59,793 bases of DNA from Flavobacterium sp. J27 (GCF_004303025.1 NZ_PJQW01000017.1:1-59793); one strand, 5' to 3'. Positions 16,736-25,561 are shown, numbered from the stretch's first letter. A program made the numbers and translations. Notes: generated by a model from the sequence alone, not told the origin.

Positions 16736-17182
16736 TCAATATCTCTTTTCTGTCACAATTCTGTAACCATGTTTACTCTCGCTCCAAGTCCAATTTCTAG
16801 CCTTCACATGAGATATAGCATCTTTTAAAGCACTATTGTTCTCTTTTCCAAAACCTACTCCATAAGTGTTTCTTTGACACCCTTTTGAGTCTGTTGTAGT
16901 TGCAATAACAATTACCATGTAATTTCCCATGTAATTTCCCCAATCTATATTGTCTTTACTTTCTACGTTTTCCCATCCTGGGTTATTTCTCTTTACATCT
17001 GCGACAGCTTTTTTTTCCAATTCATAGGATCCTAATTCACCATAATAAATTTGGTAACCTAAGTCGGTTGAGTTACAGCTGGTAGATTTTTTTGCAATAG
17101 ATACAATAATGTTTGTTTGTTGCGCTTTTACAGTTAACCCTAAAAATAGTGAGATTGCACTCATAAAAATCATTTTTTTCAT
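16736..17182 (-). CDS. Small exported protein of unknown function
   Basis: A 148-residue protein with a signal peptide (MKKMIFMSAISLFLGLTVKA, then QQ). The mature part contains two or three Cys residues (SCNS, KGCQRN), GVGFGKENNSALKDAISHVK and a C-terminal aromatic patch (NWTWSESKHGYRIV). The order small-residue strand, then Asn-Ser-Ala helix, recalls DUF4189-like folds, but the match is weak and I give no family. It faces the CLC-F gene tail to tail with 37 bases between, and about 470 bases without a clear gene lie upstream. Confidence 0.65.
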   Translation of the reverse strand: MKKMIFMSAISLFLGLTVKAQQTNIIVSIAKKSTSCNSTDLGYQIYYGELGSYELEKKAVADVKRNNPGWENVESKDNIDWGNYMGNYMVIVIATTTDSKGCQRNTYGVGFGKENNSALKDAISHVKARNWTWSESKHGYRIVTEKRY

Positions 17183-17652
17183 CGTTTTAAATTTTTAAGT
17201 TTTTGTTTTTTTTGCATACAATCTTGCTTATTATGTTTAACTTATACAGAAATACTATTTATTGAATTTATTTACTTAATTCAGTTGATAGTTTTACCCA
17301 TTAAGCATATTTTTTTATTAATTATAAATAATGCAATATGTATAGCAAATGTTAATCTGGATAATCCAAATATATCTCGTTCTTTTTCGGGTTGCAATAC
17401 TTAGTTATTGGTATTTTTACCTGCTATTTGTAAGTGTTTACATCTGTTTATTGATAAATAAATGCTATTGTTTAATAGATGTTTTTTTAGAGTAAAGTAT
17501 TTTAAAACATGGAAGACACTAATAATACTATAATTTATAACGAAGAAAAATCGTGAACCTAGGAAGAAAACGGAAAGCAAATGTTTAGAAAATAATAAAA
17601 AAGAATTGCTTTATTCTTGGTACAAAATGGATCTGTTTTTATTACAAGTTTG
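17183..17652. other. 470-bp region with possible gene vestige
   Basis: The left part is AT-rich and featureless. From about 17509 to 17652 short readable stretches occur in different plus-strand frames (MEDTNNTIIYNEEKS; EENGKQMFRK; KKELLYSWYKMDLFLLQVC) separated by stops. This may be the residue of a lost gene, but no family is recognisable. Confidence 0.35.
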
Positions 17653-18435
17653 CTAGTTTTCGCCATCCTGTTTTTCTCTATTATTTACTGTGATATTTTC
17701 TTTTTCAAAAACAAATTGTCCATTGATGTATTTAAGTTCTCCTTGTCTTATTGTATCAATGTCAAGCCCTTGAGAATACAAATAATTATTTCCGTATTGA
17801 TATGTAAGTAGTTTTTTATCTGCATCATATTTTATATATGGGCTTTCTTCCATATTAACCCCATTTTCTTGACAAAAACCAAAATAGTTCTCCTGTTTTG
17901 ATTTTACAATTGCATGTGTAATTATTGAATCCAAAGAAAATGAAATAAGGTGTGCAGTTTCGCAGTAGACAGTCATTACAGATGCTGGTCTTCTTGAGCT
18001 ATTATCTATAATCAAATAGTTGTGATCTGGAAGTTTATAAATGGTGTCAATAGTTGTAAAATCAATTTGCTTAATTTTTTCTTTCTCTTTAAGGTTGAAA
18101 TGAATCCAAGATTTCCAATCAGAATTACAATAAGCCCCACAACTTTCCATTTCAATTGTGAAAATTTTAAAAGAATTGTCTGGCGAATAAAAAACGTTAC
18201 TATTTACAATATTTATTCTGTTTTCACTAAGAATACTGTCTATATGTTCTCTAGACATTGAGTCAGTATCTTCAATATAGTCTTTTATTACTTCATATTT
18301 ATAATTTACTAAAATTAAAGAGTCTGATATATTGTCAAAAGTTTTATCATCTTGAAAAACTGTATCCGATTTGAACGAACATTTCAAAAAAATAACAGCA
18401 AAAATCAGGATGAAAAATTTTAAAGTTGTTGTCAT
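17653..18435 (-). CDS. Putative lipoprotein of unknown function
   Basis: A 260-residue protein with a signal peptide whose cleavage region (AVIFLKC, Cys near residue 19) fits a lipobox only loosely. The mature part begins with an acidic linker and holds a Cys pair (ESCGAYCNSDWKSW) and a further CETAH and GFCQENG, so disulfides are likely in the periplasm. I do not recognise the family. It lies 65 bases downstream of another exported protein on the same strand and belongs to the accessory patch between the CLC gene and tRNA-Met. Confidence 0.65.
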   Translation of the reverse strand: MTTTLKFFILIFAVIFLKCSFKSDTVFQDDKTFDNISDSLILVNYKYEVIKDYIEDTDSMSREHIDSILSENRINIVNSNVFYSPDNSFKIFTIEMESCGAYCNSDWKSWIHFNLKEKEKIKQIDFTTIDTIYKLPDHNYLIIDNSSRRPASVMTVYCETAHLISFSLDSIITHAIVKSKQENYFGFCQENGVNMEESPYIKYDADKKLLTYQYGNNYLYSQGLDIDTIRQGELKYINGQFVFEKENITVNNREKQDGEN

Positions 18436-18500
18436 TTTTTAAGTGTATGTTTTTTATTTATATTTTCCCCATTGTTTTTTAAGCAACATGTTTATATGTG

Positions 18501-19088
18501 TTATAAACTGTCAATATCCCTAACTAATCTAACACTCATGCCAAATTCAATTCCCTTCCAAGGACCAGTTGCCATTTGTTTTCCTCTGCTACCAGATGTT
18601 GCAAAGCCATCTATAAAACTTATATAACTTGATGTGTTTTTATTTGGAGTTGTTTTGCTCCAGAAGGCATATGCTCCATTTCCCCAGACATTTGAAGTAT
18701 CTAATTCCTCAAATTGCTCTCTATATAATTTACGATCTTCTTTGCTTTGGTTAATACTGCGATATTCCTTTATCGTTGGAACTCGCCAATCTGAAAAGCC
18801 TGCATAATTTTCGGAATTTAACTTATCTTTCCACTGAAATATTTCTTCCCAGTCTCTTAAATATCGCTGTTTTATAATTCCAAAGTCCTTTTTCATCCAT
18901 ATTAAGTTTGAAGATGAATCAACTACGATTAAAGTAGAGTCGATGTTAGGTTGACTCTTTTTCACTATAGAATCGGTGTTAATTACGTTTTGTAATTCGT
19001 TTTTAGGTTTAGCTGAAGTTTTTCTATTATCACATGAGGAATTTATCAAACCTATTATGGTAACAAAGTATATGAGAGTTCTTGGCAT
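18501..19088 (-). CDS. DUF1566 (Lcl C-terminal-like) lipoprotein
   Basis: A 195-residue lipoprotein: signal peptide with a lipobox ending INSSC, a Ser/Asn/Lys linker, and then a DUF1566 domain with SNLIWMKKDFG, SENYAGFSDWRVPTIKEYRS, NGAYAFWSKTTPN and a terminal GMSVRLVRD. The family (named from Legionella collagen-like protein) occurs on cell surfaces and in adhesins and appears related to the C-type-lectin-like formylglycine/FGE fold. The ligand is unknown. It is the first of two adjacent exported-protein genes on this strand, close to tRNA-Met and an integrase remnant. Confidence 0.85.
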   Translation of the reverse strand: MPRTLIYFVTIIGLINSSCDNRKTSAKPKNELQNVINTDSIVKKSQPNIDSTLIVVDSSSNLIWMKKDFGIIKQRYLRDWEEIFQWKDKLNSENYAGFSDWRVPTIKEYRSINQSKEDRKLYREQFEELDTSNVWGNGAYAFWSKTTPNKNTSSYISFIDGFATSGSRGKQMATGPWKGIEFGMSVRLVRDIDSL

Positions 19089-19187
19089 TGTCTTTAACTT
19101 GTATATATGTTACAAAGTTACATAAAGTTAACCTTTTAGGTAGCTTTTTGGGTTAGCAATATAGTTTAATTTAAAACTTAACTACCA

Positions 19188-19370
19188 CTACAATCTATTT
19201 CTAAGAGAATCTCTGAAAGAATAGTAAACATACCAGCGTTTCGATAAATCGCCTTTTGCATCGTATATTTTTGGTTTACTAAATGACTTCAAACCGTATG
19301 CGTTTTCGTATGCATTTGTTAAAATTATCTTAGTTAAAGATATAAAAAAAGCGGTTTCAAATTTCTTCAA
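19188..19370 (-). pseudogene. Tyrosine recombinase (integrase) N-terminal fragment
   Basis: About 45 residues (from LTNAYENAYG through KPKIYDAKGDLSKRWYVYYS to FRDSLRNRL) match the beginning of Bacteroidota tyrosine integrases with a SAM-like domain, where KPKIYDAKGDL-W-YYSFR is typical. A stop follows and the catalytic part is missing. The frame opens with a TTG inside the tRNA terminator hairpin, so the true start is lost or lies further in. Its position directly behind tRNA-Met fits a mobile element that once used the tRNA as attachment site. Confidence 0.6.
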
Positions 19371-19376
19371 AACCGC
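19344..19376 (-). terminator. Terminator of tRNA-Met
   Basis: On the minus strand GCGGTTT pairs with AAACCGC around a 12-base loop, followed by seven T residues. It lies 34 bases beyond the tRNA 3' end and closes that transcript. Confidence 0.85.
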
Positions 19377-19410
19377 ATAAAATCTAATGTTTTTAAGTAT
19401 TTAACTTTCG

Positions 19411-19484
19411 TAGCGAAGACGGGAGTTGAACCCGTGACCTCAGGGTTATGAATCCTGCGCTCTAACCAACTGAGCTACCTCGCC
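19411..19484 (-). tRNA. tRNA-Met (CAT anticodon)
   Basis: A 74-base cloverleaf on the minus strand: acceptor GGCGAGG with CUUCGCU, D arm GCUCAGUUGGUUAGAGC, anticodon arm CAGGA-UUCAUAA-CCCUG (anticodon CAU), T arm with GGGUUCAACUCCC, discriminator A. CCA is not encoded. The closing pair of the anticodon stem is A-C. G1 argues against an initiator tRNA with its usual C1-A72 mismatch, so this is probably the elongator. A tRNA-Ile with modified CAU is less likely but not excluded. Confidence 0.93.
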
Positions 19485-19645
19485 ATTATTTTGTTGGTTG
19501 TGCATCTCTCAATGCGGGTGCAAATATATAATTATTTCTTTTTACTCCAAACATTTTTTACTAAAATATTTTTTTAAAAAATCTGTTTTTTTCTTTTTGG
19601 TTTTTCAGATTATTCTCTATATATTTCCAAAATAAATTTTAAAAA

Positions 19646-20038
19646 ATGGAAGTTAAATTAAAATACGAATTAGAATTCCCCATTCATGCCTCGCCTTCTT
19701 TATTATATCAATACATATCAACGCCTTCTGGTTTGTCTGAATGGTTTGCAGATAATGTAAATTCAAGAGGAGAACTTTTTACTTTTATTTGGGACGATTC
19801 TGAAGAGAAAGCTAAATTAATTGCCAAACGTACTGGAGAAAGAGTTAAGTTCCGTTGGTTAGATGAAGATGGTGGTGAAACAGAGTATTTTTTCGAAATT
19901 AAAATTATGGAAGATGAAATTACTAAAGATGTTTCTCTAGTAGTGGTAGATTTCTCAGAGGAGGATGAAATGGAAGAATCCAAATTGCTTTGGGAAAATC
20001 AAGTTTCTGATTTAAAACATGTGCTTGGTTCTGTATAA
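19646..20038 (+). CDS. START-like domain protein
   Basis: A 130-residue cytoplasmic protein with the helix-grip START/AHSA1-like fold: YELEFPIHASPSLLYQYIST, then GLSEWFADNV, a strand-rich middle (FIWDDSEEKAKLI; VKFRWLDEDGGE) and a C-terminal helix (KLLWENQVSDLKHVLGSV). Such folds form a cavity for small hydrophobic ligands; the ligand is unknown. In Flavobacteria this gene commonly precedes the class IV aminotransferase, YqgE and HU genes exactly as here. A terminator separates it from the next gene. Confidence 0.88.
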   Translation: MEVKLKYELEFPIHASPSLLYQYISTPSGLSEWFADNVNSRGELFTFIWDDSEEKAKLIAKRTGERVKFRWLDEDGGETEYFFEIKIMEDEITKDVSLVVVDFSEEDEMEESKLLWENQVSDLKHVLGSV

Positions 20039-20056
20039 AAACTCAATATTATAAAG

Positions 20057-20064
20057 TATATTTG
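20057..20064 (+). promoter_or_regulatory. -7 element upstream of the aminotransferase
   Basis: TATATTTG matches TAnnTTTG exactly. It sits immediately before the terminator hairpin (20065-20082), so a transcript starting about seven bases later would begin inside the hairpin and not be stopped by it. No good -33 TTG at the standard distance is visible. Confidence 0.5.
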
Positions 20065-20090
20065 TCCCGATTTTAATCGGGATTTTTTTT
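20065..20090 (+). terminator. Intrinsic terminator after the START-like gene
   Basis: TCCCGATT pairs with AATCGGGA around a two-base loop and is followed by eight T residues, ending four bases before the ATG of the aminotransferase. Confidence 0.88.
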
Positions 20091-20093
20091 ATT

Positions 20094-20936
20094 ATGGTAA
20101 ATTATAATGGCACTATTTTAGAAAATAGTGGAATAGCTATCGAAGAAAATAGAGGTTTTTTGTTTGGAGACAGTGTGTTTGAAACGGTTCGGGTTTTGGA
20201 TAAAAAAGTATTGTTTTTAGAAGATCATTATTTTAGGTTGATGGCGTCTATGCGTATTTTTAGAATGGAAATTCCGATGAATTTTACCATGGAATTTTTT
20301 GAAGAACAAATTTTATTACTAGTCAATGCTCAAGAAATTGATTGCCATTCGTTTCGTGTGCGACTCTCAATTTTTAGAAAAGAGGCAGGCTTTTATTTAC
20401 CTAAAACAAATAATATTGCTTATGTGATTGCCTGTGTGCCTTTGGAAAGCGATATTTATGGTTTTAAAAAGACAGCTTATGAAGTTGAATTATACAAAGA
20501 TGCCTACGTTACAAAACAACTTTTTTCTTCTTTAAAATCAAATAATAAAATCATACAAGTAGCTGGAAGTATTTTTGCTTCTGAAAATGGATACGATAAT
20601 TGTCTTTTACTCAACGATGAAAAAAACGTGATTGAAGCTTTACAAGGGAATATTTTTATGCGAATGGGAAATACCATAAGTACACCACCTGTTACAGATG
20701 GTTGTTTAAATGGTATTATGCGAAAGCAGATTTTAAATTTAGCTAAGAAAAAAGAACAATATGAAGTTGTGGAGCAATCTATTTCACCTTTTGATTTGCA
20801 AAAAGCAGATGAATTATTTGTAACCAATGTAATTACAGGAATTCAGCCAATTACTAAATACAGAAAAAAGGAATATGAGGTAAAAACAGCTTCTGAGTTG
20901 CTTCAGGCTTTAAATGTGATGATCCGACTTAGTTAA
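20094..20936 (+). CDS. Class IV aminotransferase (PabC/IlvE fold)
   Basis: A 280-residue PLP enzyme of fold type IV. Seen are GFLFGDSVFETVRVLDKKVL with the family's phosphate-side Arg, LFSSLKSNNKIIQVAGSIFA with the catalytic Lys (K in LKSNN), DNCLLLNDEKNVIEA, the GNIFMRMG strand, TPPVTDGCLNGIMRKQIL and the LFVTNVITGIQPI segment. Members include 4-amino-4-deoxychorismate lyase (folate), branched-chain and D-amino-acid aminotransferases; the lyase PabC is the likeliest for this short form, but sequence alone does not settle it. It overlaps the convergent YqgE gene tail to tail by 8 bases. Confidence 0.88.
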   Translation: MVNYNGTILENSGIAIEENRGFLFGDSVFETVRVLDKKVLFLEDHYFRLMASMRIFRMEIPMNFTMEFFEEQILLLVNAQEIDCHSFRVRLSIFRKEAGFYLPKTNNIAYVIACVPLESDIYGFKKTAYEVELYKDAYVTKQLFSSLKSNNKIIQVAGSIFASENGYDNCLLLNDEKNVIEALQGNIFMRMGNTISTPPVTDGCLNGIMRKQILNLAKKKEQYEVVEQSISPFDLQKADELFVTNVITGIQPITKYRKKEYEVKTASELLQALNVMIRLS

Positions 20937-21489
20937 GAATTGGATCCGATGGTGCGTTAGAGAATAATACATATTCACCACCTTGTTCCTGAATTTTTTC
21001 TTTCCAAAAATATTGAGTAGCTTGTGCTAAAAGTTCGCTTCTTTGTGTATTTTCGGTTATTATCCATGAATTTTCTTTTAATTCACTTTCTAACTGATTT
21101 ACAGCCCAACCGCTATAACCTAGGAAAAAACGAATATTGTTTTTGGATATTTCGCCTTTGTTGATCAGTGTTTTTGTGGTTTCAAAATCTCCACCCCAAT
21201 AAATTCCATGTGCAATTTCAATACTGTTTGGAATAATGTCTGGAATAGTATGAATAAAATAAAGATTGTCTTGTTCTACAGGCCCACCGTTATACACTTT
21301 AAATGAAGCTTCGATTTCTGGAACCAAATCATTTATAGTATATCCTAATGGTTTGTTTAAAATAAATCCTACAGATCCATCATTATTGTGCTCAGCTAAT
21401 AATACAACTGATCGGTTAAATGAAAAATCTCCTAAAGTGGAAGGTTCTGCTATCAGCAAATGTCCTTTTTTGGGTAAAACTGATATCAT
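20929..21489 (-). CDS. YqgE/AlgH family protein
   Basis: A protein of about 186 residues; I prefer the ATG at 21489 (MISVLPKKGHLLIAEPST), two codons inside the longest frame. Family marks are LIAEPSTLGDFSFNRSVVLL, HNNDGSVGFILNKPLG, YNGGPVEQDNLYFIH and RFFLGYSGWAVNQLESEL. The function of YqgE is not settled; AlgH was first described as affecting alginate genes in Pseudomonas. It lies between the aminotransferase (convergent, 8-base overlap) and HU (same strand, separated by a terminator). Confidence 0.93.
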   Translation of the reverse strand: MISVLPKKGHLLIAEPSTLGDFSFNRSVVLLAEHNNDGSVGFILNKPLGYTINDLVPEIEASFKVYNGGPVEQDNLYFIHTIPDIIPNSIEIAHGIYWGGDFETTKTLINKGEISKNNIRFFLGYSGWAVNQLESELKENSWIITENTQRSELLAQATQYFWKEKIQEQGGEYVLFSNAPSDPILN

Positions 21490-21560
21490 AAGCAATGATT
21501 TTTATTTAAAATTATCAAAAAAAGTTTACAAAATCAAATATTTTTCTTAATAAATTAAAA

Positions 21561-21588
21561 AAAAATCCCGCTTTTGCGGGATTTTTTG
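21561..21588 (-). terminator. Terminator of the HU gene
   Basis: AAAATCCCGC pairs with GCGGGATTTT around TTTT-type loop, with A- and T-runs on both sides, so it could work in either direction. On the minus strand it follows the HU gene by about 20 bases. Confidence 0.88.
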
Positions 21589-21608
21589 ATGTATGTAAAA
21601 AAATAAGA

Positions 21609-21881
21609 TTAGTTTACAGCTCCGTCTAATTCTGCACCAGCTTTAAATTTAACTACATTTTTAGCAGCAATTTTAATAGTTTTACCAGTTTGAGGGTTTC
21701 TACCGTCTCTAGCCGCTCTTTTAGATACAGACCAAGAACCAAAACCTACTAATGAAACTCTCCCGCCTTTTTTCAAAGTTCCTTCAACGTTGCTTAAAAA
21801 TGATTCTAAAGCTAATTTAGCAGCTGCTTTTGTAATTCCAGCAGAAGCTGCCATTGCATCGATTAATTCTGACTTGTTCAT
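21609..21881 (-). CDS. hup: HU family DNA-binding protein
   Basis: A 90-residue nucleoid protein. It has the full HU length and landmarks: SELIDAMAASAGITKAAAKL, the VSLVGFGSWSV turn, the DNA-gripping arm RDGRNPQTGKTIKI with its Arg-Asn-Pro, and the closing KFKAGAELDGAV. HU dimers bend and compact DNA. The gene has its own promoter (TTG-N19-TAAATTTG at 21925-21954, minus strand) and its own terminator, as expected for a highly expressed single gene. Confidence 0.97.
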   Translation of the reverse strand: MNKSELIDAMAASAGITKAAAKLALESFLSNVEGTLKKGGRVSLVGFGSWSVSKRAARDGRNPQTGKTIKIAAKNVVKFKAGAELDGAVN

Positions 21882-21924
21882 AATAAAATGTTTATTAATT
21901 TGGTTAAACTTAATTATTTCAACA

Positions 21925-21954
21925 CAAATTTAGTCGTATAACTGAATTGTGCAA
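21925..21954 (-). promoter_or_regulatory. Promoter of the HU gene
   Basis: On the minus strand TTG (21954-21952), exactly 19 bases, then TAAATTTG (21932-21925): a textbook Bacteroidota promoter. The start codon lies about 44 bases further on. Confidence 0.85.
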
Positions 21955-22058
21955 GTGTTTACAACTATTTTACCTTAAAATGTTAATAAAACAATGGTTT
22001 TGTTAATAACCTTGGTGTTTTTTGATAACAAAATCGATTTTGTCAGTATTTATAAGGC

Positions 22059-23006
22059 TTAAAAAGCGATTGCGTTTTCTGAAAATGCTATTCCATTCAA
22101 TAATTCTCTTGTTTCCATTTTTCTTTTTCCAGGAAACTGTAAACTGTTTATTTGTAAATAACCATCTAGTGTAGCAATTTTCATTTCTTTTTTAGAAGTA
22201 ACTATTTTTCCAATAACCTCTTTGTGTGATTCTGGTATAAATTGAATGTCATATAGTTTTACATTCCATTCATTTTCTTCATCTTTAATATAGGTCCATG
22301 CAGCAGGGTGGGGGTTTAGTCCTCTAATTAAGTTGTAAATTTCATTACCTTTCTTTTGCCAGTCTATTTTACAATTCTCTTTATTTAGTTTGTAAGCCGT
22401 TTTTAAAGCTCCTTTTTCTTCTTGAATAGTCGTTTGAACCGTGCCATTAGCAATAATATCTAAAGTTTCAATAACCGCTTGGCTACCTAAATGCATTAGT
22501 TTATCATGTAGAACACCTACAGTTTCATCATTTGCAATAGGCATTTCTTTGTGCAAAATCATAGCTCCAGTGTCTATTTTGTCGTCTATAAAGAAAGTGG
22601 TAACACCTGTTTTGGTTTCCCCATTTATAATAGCCCAGTTGATAGGTGCAGCACCTCTATATTGAGGTAACAAAGAGGCATGAAGATTAAATGTGCCATA
22701 TTGAGGCATTTTCCAGACTACTTCTGGTAACATTCTAAAGGCTACTACTACTTGTAGATTAGCTTCCCAGCTTTTTAATTCGTTTAAAAAATCTTCCGAT
22801 TTTAGATTTGTAGGTTGTAATAAATTCAAATTGTGCTCCAAAGCGTATTGTTTTACAGCGCTCATACTCACTTTTTGCCCCCTGCCTGCAGGTTTGTCTG
22901 GTGCAGTTATTACGCCTACAATTTCGTACGGACTATGATATATAGTATTGAGAATCCCAACGGCAAAGTCTGGTGTTCCCATGAATACGATTTTTAATTT
23001 TTCCAT
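22059..23006 (-). CDS. fmt: Methionyl-tRNA formyltransferase
   Basis: A 315-residue cytoplasmic enzyme that formylates initiator Met-tRNA using 10-formyl-THF. The N-terminal Rossmann part shows FMGTPDFAVGILN and VITAPDKPAGRGQ. The catalytic Asn-His-Asp set is in FNLHASLLPQYRGAAPINWA and DDKIDTGAMI. The C-terminal OB-like tRNA-binding domain begins near residue 205. Length is normal. Its start shares one base with the end of recQ, so the two are translationally coupled. Confidence 0.97.
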   Translation of the reverse strand: MEKLKIVFMGTPDFAVGILNTIYHSPYEIVGVITAPDKPAGRGQKVSMSAVKQYALEHNLNLLQPTNLKSEDFLNELKSWEANLQVVVAFRMLPEVVWKMPQYGTFNLHASLLPQYRGAAPINWAIINGETKTGVTTFFIDDKIDTGAMILHKEMPIANDETVGVLHDKLMHLGSQAVIETLDIIANGTVQTTIQEEKGALKTAYKLNKENCKIDWQKKGNEIYNLIRGLNPHPAAWTYIKDEENEWNVKLYDIQFIPESHKEVIGKIVTSKKEMKIATLDGYLQINSLQFPGKRKMETRELLNGIAFSENAIAF

Positions 23007-24889
23007 TATAATAAATAATATTGATTATAAGTATTGATTGCTATTTTATTTTTTTCTAATAATGTTTGTACCGCAAAGATAACTTGTTCTGTGGTTAAGT
23101 CTAAGCTATTTTGAATTTCTCTAGAGTTAGCATTTTTTTCTTTTAATAATTGCATTACTTTGTCAATCAAATTCAAATCAAGCGTGCTTTTTTGTGATAC
23201 GCAATAGGAACAAATGCCACAAGGAGTTGTTGGTTTTTCATCAAAGTAAGCTAATAAAACATTGCTTTTGCATTGTTCAGCTGAGATATAATTCATTACA
23301 CTTTTTAATTGGTTTACTTTTAATTCGTTTTGCTTTTCCAACGGTTTTGCAATCCGATTGATAGTTAAAGCATCTTCTCTTACTTCATTAAAGGTAATTC
23401 TACTATCATTGTTTTGAATGTGGAGTAAAATGTTATTGCTTTTTTCTAAATCGGTTATTGTTTTTAAGACTTCTTTTTCGTTGGTTCCCGATTTTTTAGC
23501 AATAAGATTCATATTGATTAATGTGTCTAATTCAAAAACACCAGGATAAGTCCTGAGAATAGTAGTAATAATTTCCTCCGATTTTGGATTTAAACTCATG
23601 TAGCGAATGACTTCTTTACTAGGAATTGTAAATTGGAGGCTTATCTTTTCAGAATATTCATTTTGAAGTGTAATTATGGCTTGTCGGTCTAAGTATTGTA
23701 ATGCATTAAAAGTTTTGAGAACGGGAAAGTTATATTGTGTGCAAAATTGGTTCAGATTGAAATTAAATTGTTCATTAAAACCTTCTCCATAAGCTATTTG
23801 GAAATAATTATTGAGTTTGATATAAACTTCTTTTAAAAAGTCTTTATCAGACAAAGAGGTTAAGAATTGTTTTTTAGCCATGTCGATATCACCAACACTT
23901 ACTAGTAAAATGCCAAATGCTTTTTCATTATTTCTTCCAGCCCGTCCTGCTTCCTGATAATAATTTTCTAAGTTTTCTGGCAGTTGAATATGAATTACTG
24001 TTTTTACATCAGGTTTGTCAATTCCCATTCCAAAAGCGTTAGTTGCTACCATAACTTGGACTTTGTTCTCTAACCAGAGTTGCATATTGTGTTCTTTTTC
24101 TTTGCTAGGCAAACCACCATGAAAGTAAGTGGCTGTAAAACCAAATGCTTCTAACTGGTGAGTTATTTCATGACATGATTTTCGGTTACGAACATATACG
24201 ATACTCGACTGCGGATTCTTGCTTAGAATTTGTCTAACTTTATATAATTTATCTTCTGTTTCAATAACATGATAAGCCAAATTACTTCTAAAGAATGATT
24301 TTTGGAATAGTGCAGGAGTTTGTAGGCCTACGTTTTGTACAATATCTTCCTGAACGCGTTTTGTTGCCGAAGCGGTTAAGGCTAAAAAAGGAGTTTTTGG
24401 AAAATGTGCTTTTAAATCTTTGATTTTTAGATAGGAAGGTCTGAAATCATGTCCCCATTGGCTTACACAATGTGCTTCATCTATGGCAATTAAATTAATT
24501 GGAAGTTGTTTAATGCGTTCCACAACCCATTCTTGTTGTAATCTTTCAGGAGAAAGATACAGAAACTTATAATTTCCAAATTGGCAATTATCGAGTAAGT
24601 CAATGGTTTCGTTTTGTGAAATTCCACCTAAGAGGGCTATCGCTTTAATGTTTCGCTTTTGTAAATTTTGAACTTGATCCTTAATCAAGGCAATTAAAGG
24701 TGAAATAACCAAGCAAATACCATCCATTTGCATGCCAGGAACTTGGTAACATATAGATTTACCTCCGCTAGTAGGCAATAAAACAAAAGTATCGTTACCT
24801 TTTAAAACAGAATCAATAATGTCTTCTTGAAGCTCTCTAAAAGAGGGATATTTCCAATATTTTTGAAGAATTTGTAAAGATTCTGACAT
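23006..24889 (-). CDS. recQ: ATP-dependent DNA helicase RecQ
   Basis: A 627-residue 3'-5' helicase for recombination and fork repair. Order: LLPTSGGKSICYQ (Walker A), AIDEAHCVSQWGHDFRPSY (DEAH box with the RecQ aromatic loop), YFHGGLPSKEKEHNM and QEAGRAGRN in the second RecA domain, then the zinc site (CKSNVLLAYF with CGICSYC) and a winged helix. The C-terminal end (VMQLLKEKNANSREIQNSL) replaces a recognisable HRDC domain, so it is a short form. It lies 33 bases downstream of an AAA ATPase gene and overlaps fmt by one base. Confidence 0.96.
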   Translation of the reverse strand: MSESLQILQKYWKYPSFRELQEDIIDSVLKGNDTFVLLPTSGGKSICYQVPGMQMDGICLVISPLIALIKDQVQNLQKRNIKAIALLGGISQNETIDLLDNCQFGNYKFLYLSPERLQQEWVVERIKQLPINLIAIDEAHCVSQWGHDFRPSYLKIKDLKAHFPKTPFLALTASATKRVQEDIVQNVGLQTPALFQKSFFRSNLAYHVIETEDKLYKVRQILSKNPQSSIVYVRNRKSCHEITHQLEAFGFTATYFHGGLPSKEKEHNMQLWLENKVQVMVATNAFGMGIDKPDVKTVIHIQLPENLENYYQEAGRAGRNNEKAFGILLVSVGDIDMAKKQFLTSLSDKDFLKEVYIKLNNYFQIAYGEGFNEQFNFNLNQFCTQYNFPVLKTFNALQYLDRQAIITLQNEYSEKISLQFTIPSKEVIRYMSLNPKSEEIITTILRTYPGVFELDTLINMNLIAKKSGTNEKEVLKTITDLEKSNNILLHIQNNDSRITFNEVREDALTINRIAKPLEKQNELKVNQLKSVMNYISAEQCKSNVLLAYFDEKPTTPCGICSYCVSQKSTLDLNLIDKVMQLLKEKNANSREIQNSLDLTTEQVIFAVQTLLEKNKIAINTYNQYYLL

Positions 24890-24922
24890 TCTTTTTAAAG
24901 GGACTTAGATAAAGTTACAAAA

Positions 24923-25462
24923 TTATTTGCTGAGTTCATTCATGAGAAAAGCAACTCTGTTTTCAATAGTGTCTTTGGGAACATGAATGAGCTGATACCC
25001 ATATTGTTTATAAGTGTTTTCTAAATGCGTTTGAATTTGAACAGCTTCTTCAAAAGATTCATAGCGTTCACTGTCACTAGTATAAATCTCTTCCCAAGGA
25101 GGTAATACAAAAACTTTAGAATATTTATGCTGTACACAGGCTTCGTGAAATTCATTAGGATACGTATCACCAATATAATTCATGTAAGCAATGACATCAG
25201 GCAAACCTCTGTCAATAAAAACAATGTCACTGTTTTCTTGTTTGGCTTTTTTAAATTGATGAATTCTTCCTTCTAATAATAGTTCGCTAAATAAAAGCGG
25301 TTGTTCTAGAAATAGCTGTTCAATTCCTTTTTTTTGAGCTTTTTGAATTACTTCTCTTGATATTTCAGGATAACAAATGTATCCTTTTTGTGTTAATGCA
25401 TTAATTAAAGTTGTTTTGCCAGAACTTGGGCCACCAATTAAAACGATAATTTCTTTCTCCAT
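24923..25462 (-). CDS. AAA_28-type ATP-binding protein
   Basis: A 179-residue P-loop protein. Walker A is VLIGGPSSGKTTLINAL near the N-terminus, the acidic Walker B-like segment is DIVFIDRGLPDVIAY, and FVLPPWEEIYTSDSERYESF is typical of the AAA_28 group. That group is related to nucleoside and NMN kinases (NadR kinase domain), so a small-molecule kinase is plausible. The actual substrate is unknown. It heads the recQ-fmt unit on the minus strand and is divergent from the DUF493 gene. Confidence 0.85.
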   Translation of the reverse strand: MEKEIIVLIGGPSSGKTTLINALTQKGYICYPEISREVIQKAQKKGIEQLFLEQPLLFSELLLEGRIHQFKKAKQENSDIVFIDRGLPDVIAYMNYIGDTYPNEFHEACVQHKYSKVFVLPPWEEIYTSDSERYESFEEAVQIQTHLENTYKQYGYQLIHVPKDTIENRVAFLMNELSK

Positions 25463-25561
25463 TCCATTAAAAACTAAAACGCAAAAGTAAGTTTTTTTTA
25501 AAAAACTAGTCTATAAATTAAATTTATGTTCTTCAAAATATTAATTCTTAACTTAAAAAGG

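Noticed and set aside
17617..17811. 64-codon plus-strand open frame
   Set aside because: It mostly overlaps the minus-strand lipoprotein gene in antisense and is low-complexity hydrophobic; not supported as a gene.
19344..19376. First residues of the integrase fragment as a real N-terminus
   Set aside because: This part of the frame is the tRNA terminator hairpin and starts at TTG; only the part from about LTNAYENAYG onward resembles an integrase.
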